DNA from: an uncultured Eubacteriales bacterium
Lineage (GTDB): Bacteria; Bacillota_A; Clostridia; Peptostreptococcales; Anaerovoracaceae
Direction of reading: 5' to 3'
DNA: 6,483 nucleotides
NCBI GenBank assembly: GCA_902774195.1
Contig: CACYHM010000180.1
Location: 1 to 6,483 of the forward strand
Below are positions 5,411 to 6,483 of this stretch, piece by piece. The notes beneath the pieces were generated by a model that made no database searches, was not told the DNA's origin, and saw only the letters and a program-made list of their open reading frames with translations. Positions within the stretch are counted from its first letter, which is position 1, and each line of letters begins with the position of its first letter. The translations under genes were made by a program, and so were the position numbers.

Positions 5411-6483
5411 ATGAAAGATATTGAGATCAGAGAATTATTCAGAAATACGGACGCTTACGCAGACAAAAAGATCATGGTCTACGGATGGGTAAGGGGCAAC
5501 AGAAGCTCCAACCAGTTCGGATTTCTTTCGGTCAACGACGGGTCGTTTTTCACTCCTGTACAGGTGGTATACGAAGCTGACAAGCTCGCAAACTTCAGCG
5601 AGGTGGCAAAGTACCGTCTGAGCGCGGGTGTTAAGGTCACGGGGACCCTCGTTCTTACGCCGGATGCAAAGCAGCCGTTCGAGATCAAGGCGGATGAGAT
5701 CGGACTCATAGCCGATTCGGATCCGGACTATCCTCTCCAGAAGAAACGCCATTCCATGGAATTCCTCAGAGAGATCGCTCATCTGAGACCGCGCAGCAAC
5801 ACCTTCTCCGCAGTATTCAGGGTAAGGAGCGTCGCGGCGTATGCCATCCACAAATTCTTCCAGGAAAAGAACTTCATCTATGTGCACTCGCCGGAGATAA
5901 CCTGCAGCGATGCTGAAGGCGCGGGCGAGATGTTCCAGGTAACTACACTCGATCTCGACGACCTTCCGAGAGACGAGCAGGGCAACATAGACTACAGCAA
6001 GGACTTCTTCGGGAAAAAGGCCAACCTCACAGTATCCGGCCAGCTCGAGGGAGAGATCATGGCGCTGGCCTTCCGCAACATCTACACATTCGGACCGACG
6101 TTCAGAGCCGAGAATTCCAACACGGCAAGACACGCGTCCGAGTTCTGGATGATGGAGCCTGAGATGGCCTTCTGCGACATCAACGGCAACATGGATCTGG
6201 CCGAAGAGATGATCAAGTACATCATCAGCTATGTCATGGAGCACTGCCCTGAAGAGATGCAGTTCTTCAACAGCTTTATCGACAAGGGACTGCTCGAGAG
6301 GCTCAACCACATCGTAAACTCGGACTTCGCGAGGATCACATACACCGAGGCAGTAGACATACTGCAGAAGTCCGGAAAGAAATTCGAATATCCGGTAGAG
6401 TGGGGTCTCGAGCTTCAGACAGAGCACGAGCGCTACCTGACTGAAGAGGTATTCAAAAAGCCGATGTTCGTCATCAACTATCC
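5411..6483 (+). CDS. asnS: Asparaginyl-tRNA synthetase, 3' end outside window
   Basis: AsnRS is a cytosolic class IIb enzyme that attaches asparagine to tRNA-Asn using ATP. The first 357 codons are present out of about 460 usual for the family; the frame is open to the edge. Residues about 18-103 form the OB-fold anticodon-binding domain ([20 protein letters not shown]). The catalytic core follows: [17 protein letters not shown] (124-140), the motif 1 region ending IYVHSPEI (156-163), [15 protein letters not shown] (166-180), then motif 2 from [20 protein letters not shown] (230-249). Motif 3 lies beyond the window. [14 protein letters not shown] and AENSNTARH favour asparagine over aspartate specificity. 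ATG 5411 is preceded by AAAGGA (5394-5399) at an 11-base distance, slightly long. The gene has its own promoter and is divergent from deoD. A direct AsnRS route for tRNA-Asn is implied; whether an amidotransferase route also exists cannot be seen. Confidence 0.95.
   Translation, partial: MKDIEIRELFRNTDAYADKKIMVYGWVRGNRSSNQFGFLSVNDGSFFTPVQVVYEADKLANFSEVAKYRLSAGVKVTGTLVLTPDAKQPFEIKADEIGLIADSDPDYPLQKKRHSMEFLREIAHLRPRSNTFSAVFRVRSVAAYAIHKFFQEKNFIYVHSPEITCSDAEGAGEMFQVTTLDLDDLPRDEQGNIDYSKDFFGKKANLTVSGQLEGEIMALAFRNIYTFGPTFRAENSNTARHASEFWMMEPEMAFCDINGNMDLAEEMIKYIISYVMEHCPEEMQFFNSFIDKGLLERLNHIVNSDFARITYTEAVDILQKSGKKFEYPVEWGLELQTEHERYLTEEVFKKPMFVINY

Noticed and set aside
5435..6427. 330-codon minus-strand frame opposite asnS
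   Set aside because: The + strand frame here is unmistakably AsnRS; the antisense frame is a shadow.

Overview
This window looks like a chromosomal housekeeping segment of an anaerobic, Clostridia-like Firmicute. The evidence is a moderately GC-rich base composition judged by eye, heavy use of ATA for Ile and AGG/AGA for Arg, AGGAG-type ribosome binding sites, tightly packed co-directional genes, and a DeoD-type phosphorylase, a CyuA-type cysteine desulfidase and a bacterial AsnS side by side. A Mogibacterium/Anaerovoracaceae-like lineage is a guess from style only. No phage, transposon, CRISPR, rRNA or tRNA gene is visible.

Layout: (i) 1-4437, all on the + strand and probably one transcript: the end of a GNAT acetyltransferase, a second complete GNAT, a small antibiotic-biosynthesis-monooxygenase-like (ABM) protein, a membrane protein apparently split into two reading frames (1050-1241 and 1183/1282-1767), rarA (joined by an ATGA overlap) and a cyuA-type L-cysteine desulfidase gene. 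(ii) 4466-4510: a hairpin flanked by A5 and T5 that can terminate transcription from both sides. (iii) 4525-5232: deoD purine nucleoside phosphorylase on the - strand, convergent with cyuA. (iv) 5233-5410: a divergent intergenic region with one promoter per direction and a palindrome at the predicted 5' end of the asnS message. (v) 5411 to the end: asnS, running off the right edge.

The genes do not form one pathway. RarA acts at stalled replication forks, CyuA degrades cysteine to pyruvate, ammonia and sulfide, DeoD salvages purine nucleosides, and AsnS charges tRNA-Asn. The two acetyltransferases, the ABM protein and the membrane protein have no substrate that the sequence reveals. I found no convincing new biological system. 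The points most worth checking are the broken membrane-protein gene, an exact 24-bp in-frame duplication in the rarA tail, and the palindrome in the asnS leader.
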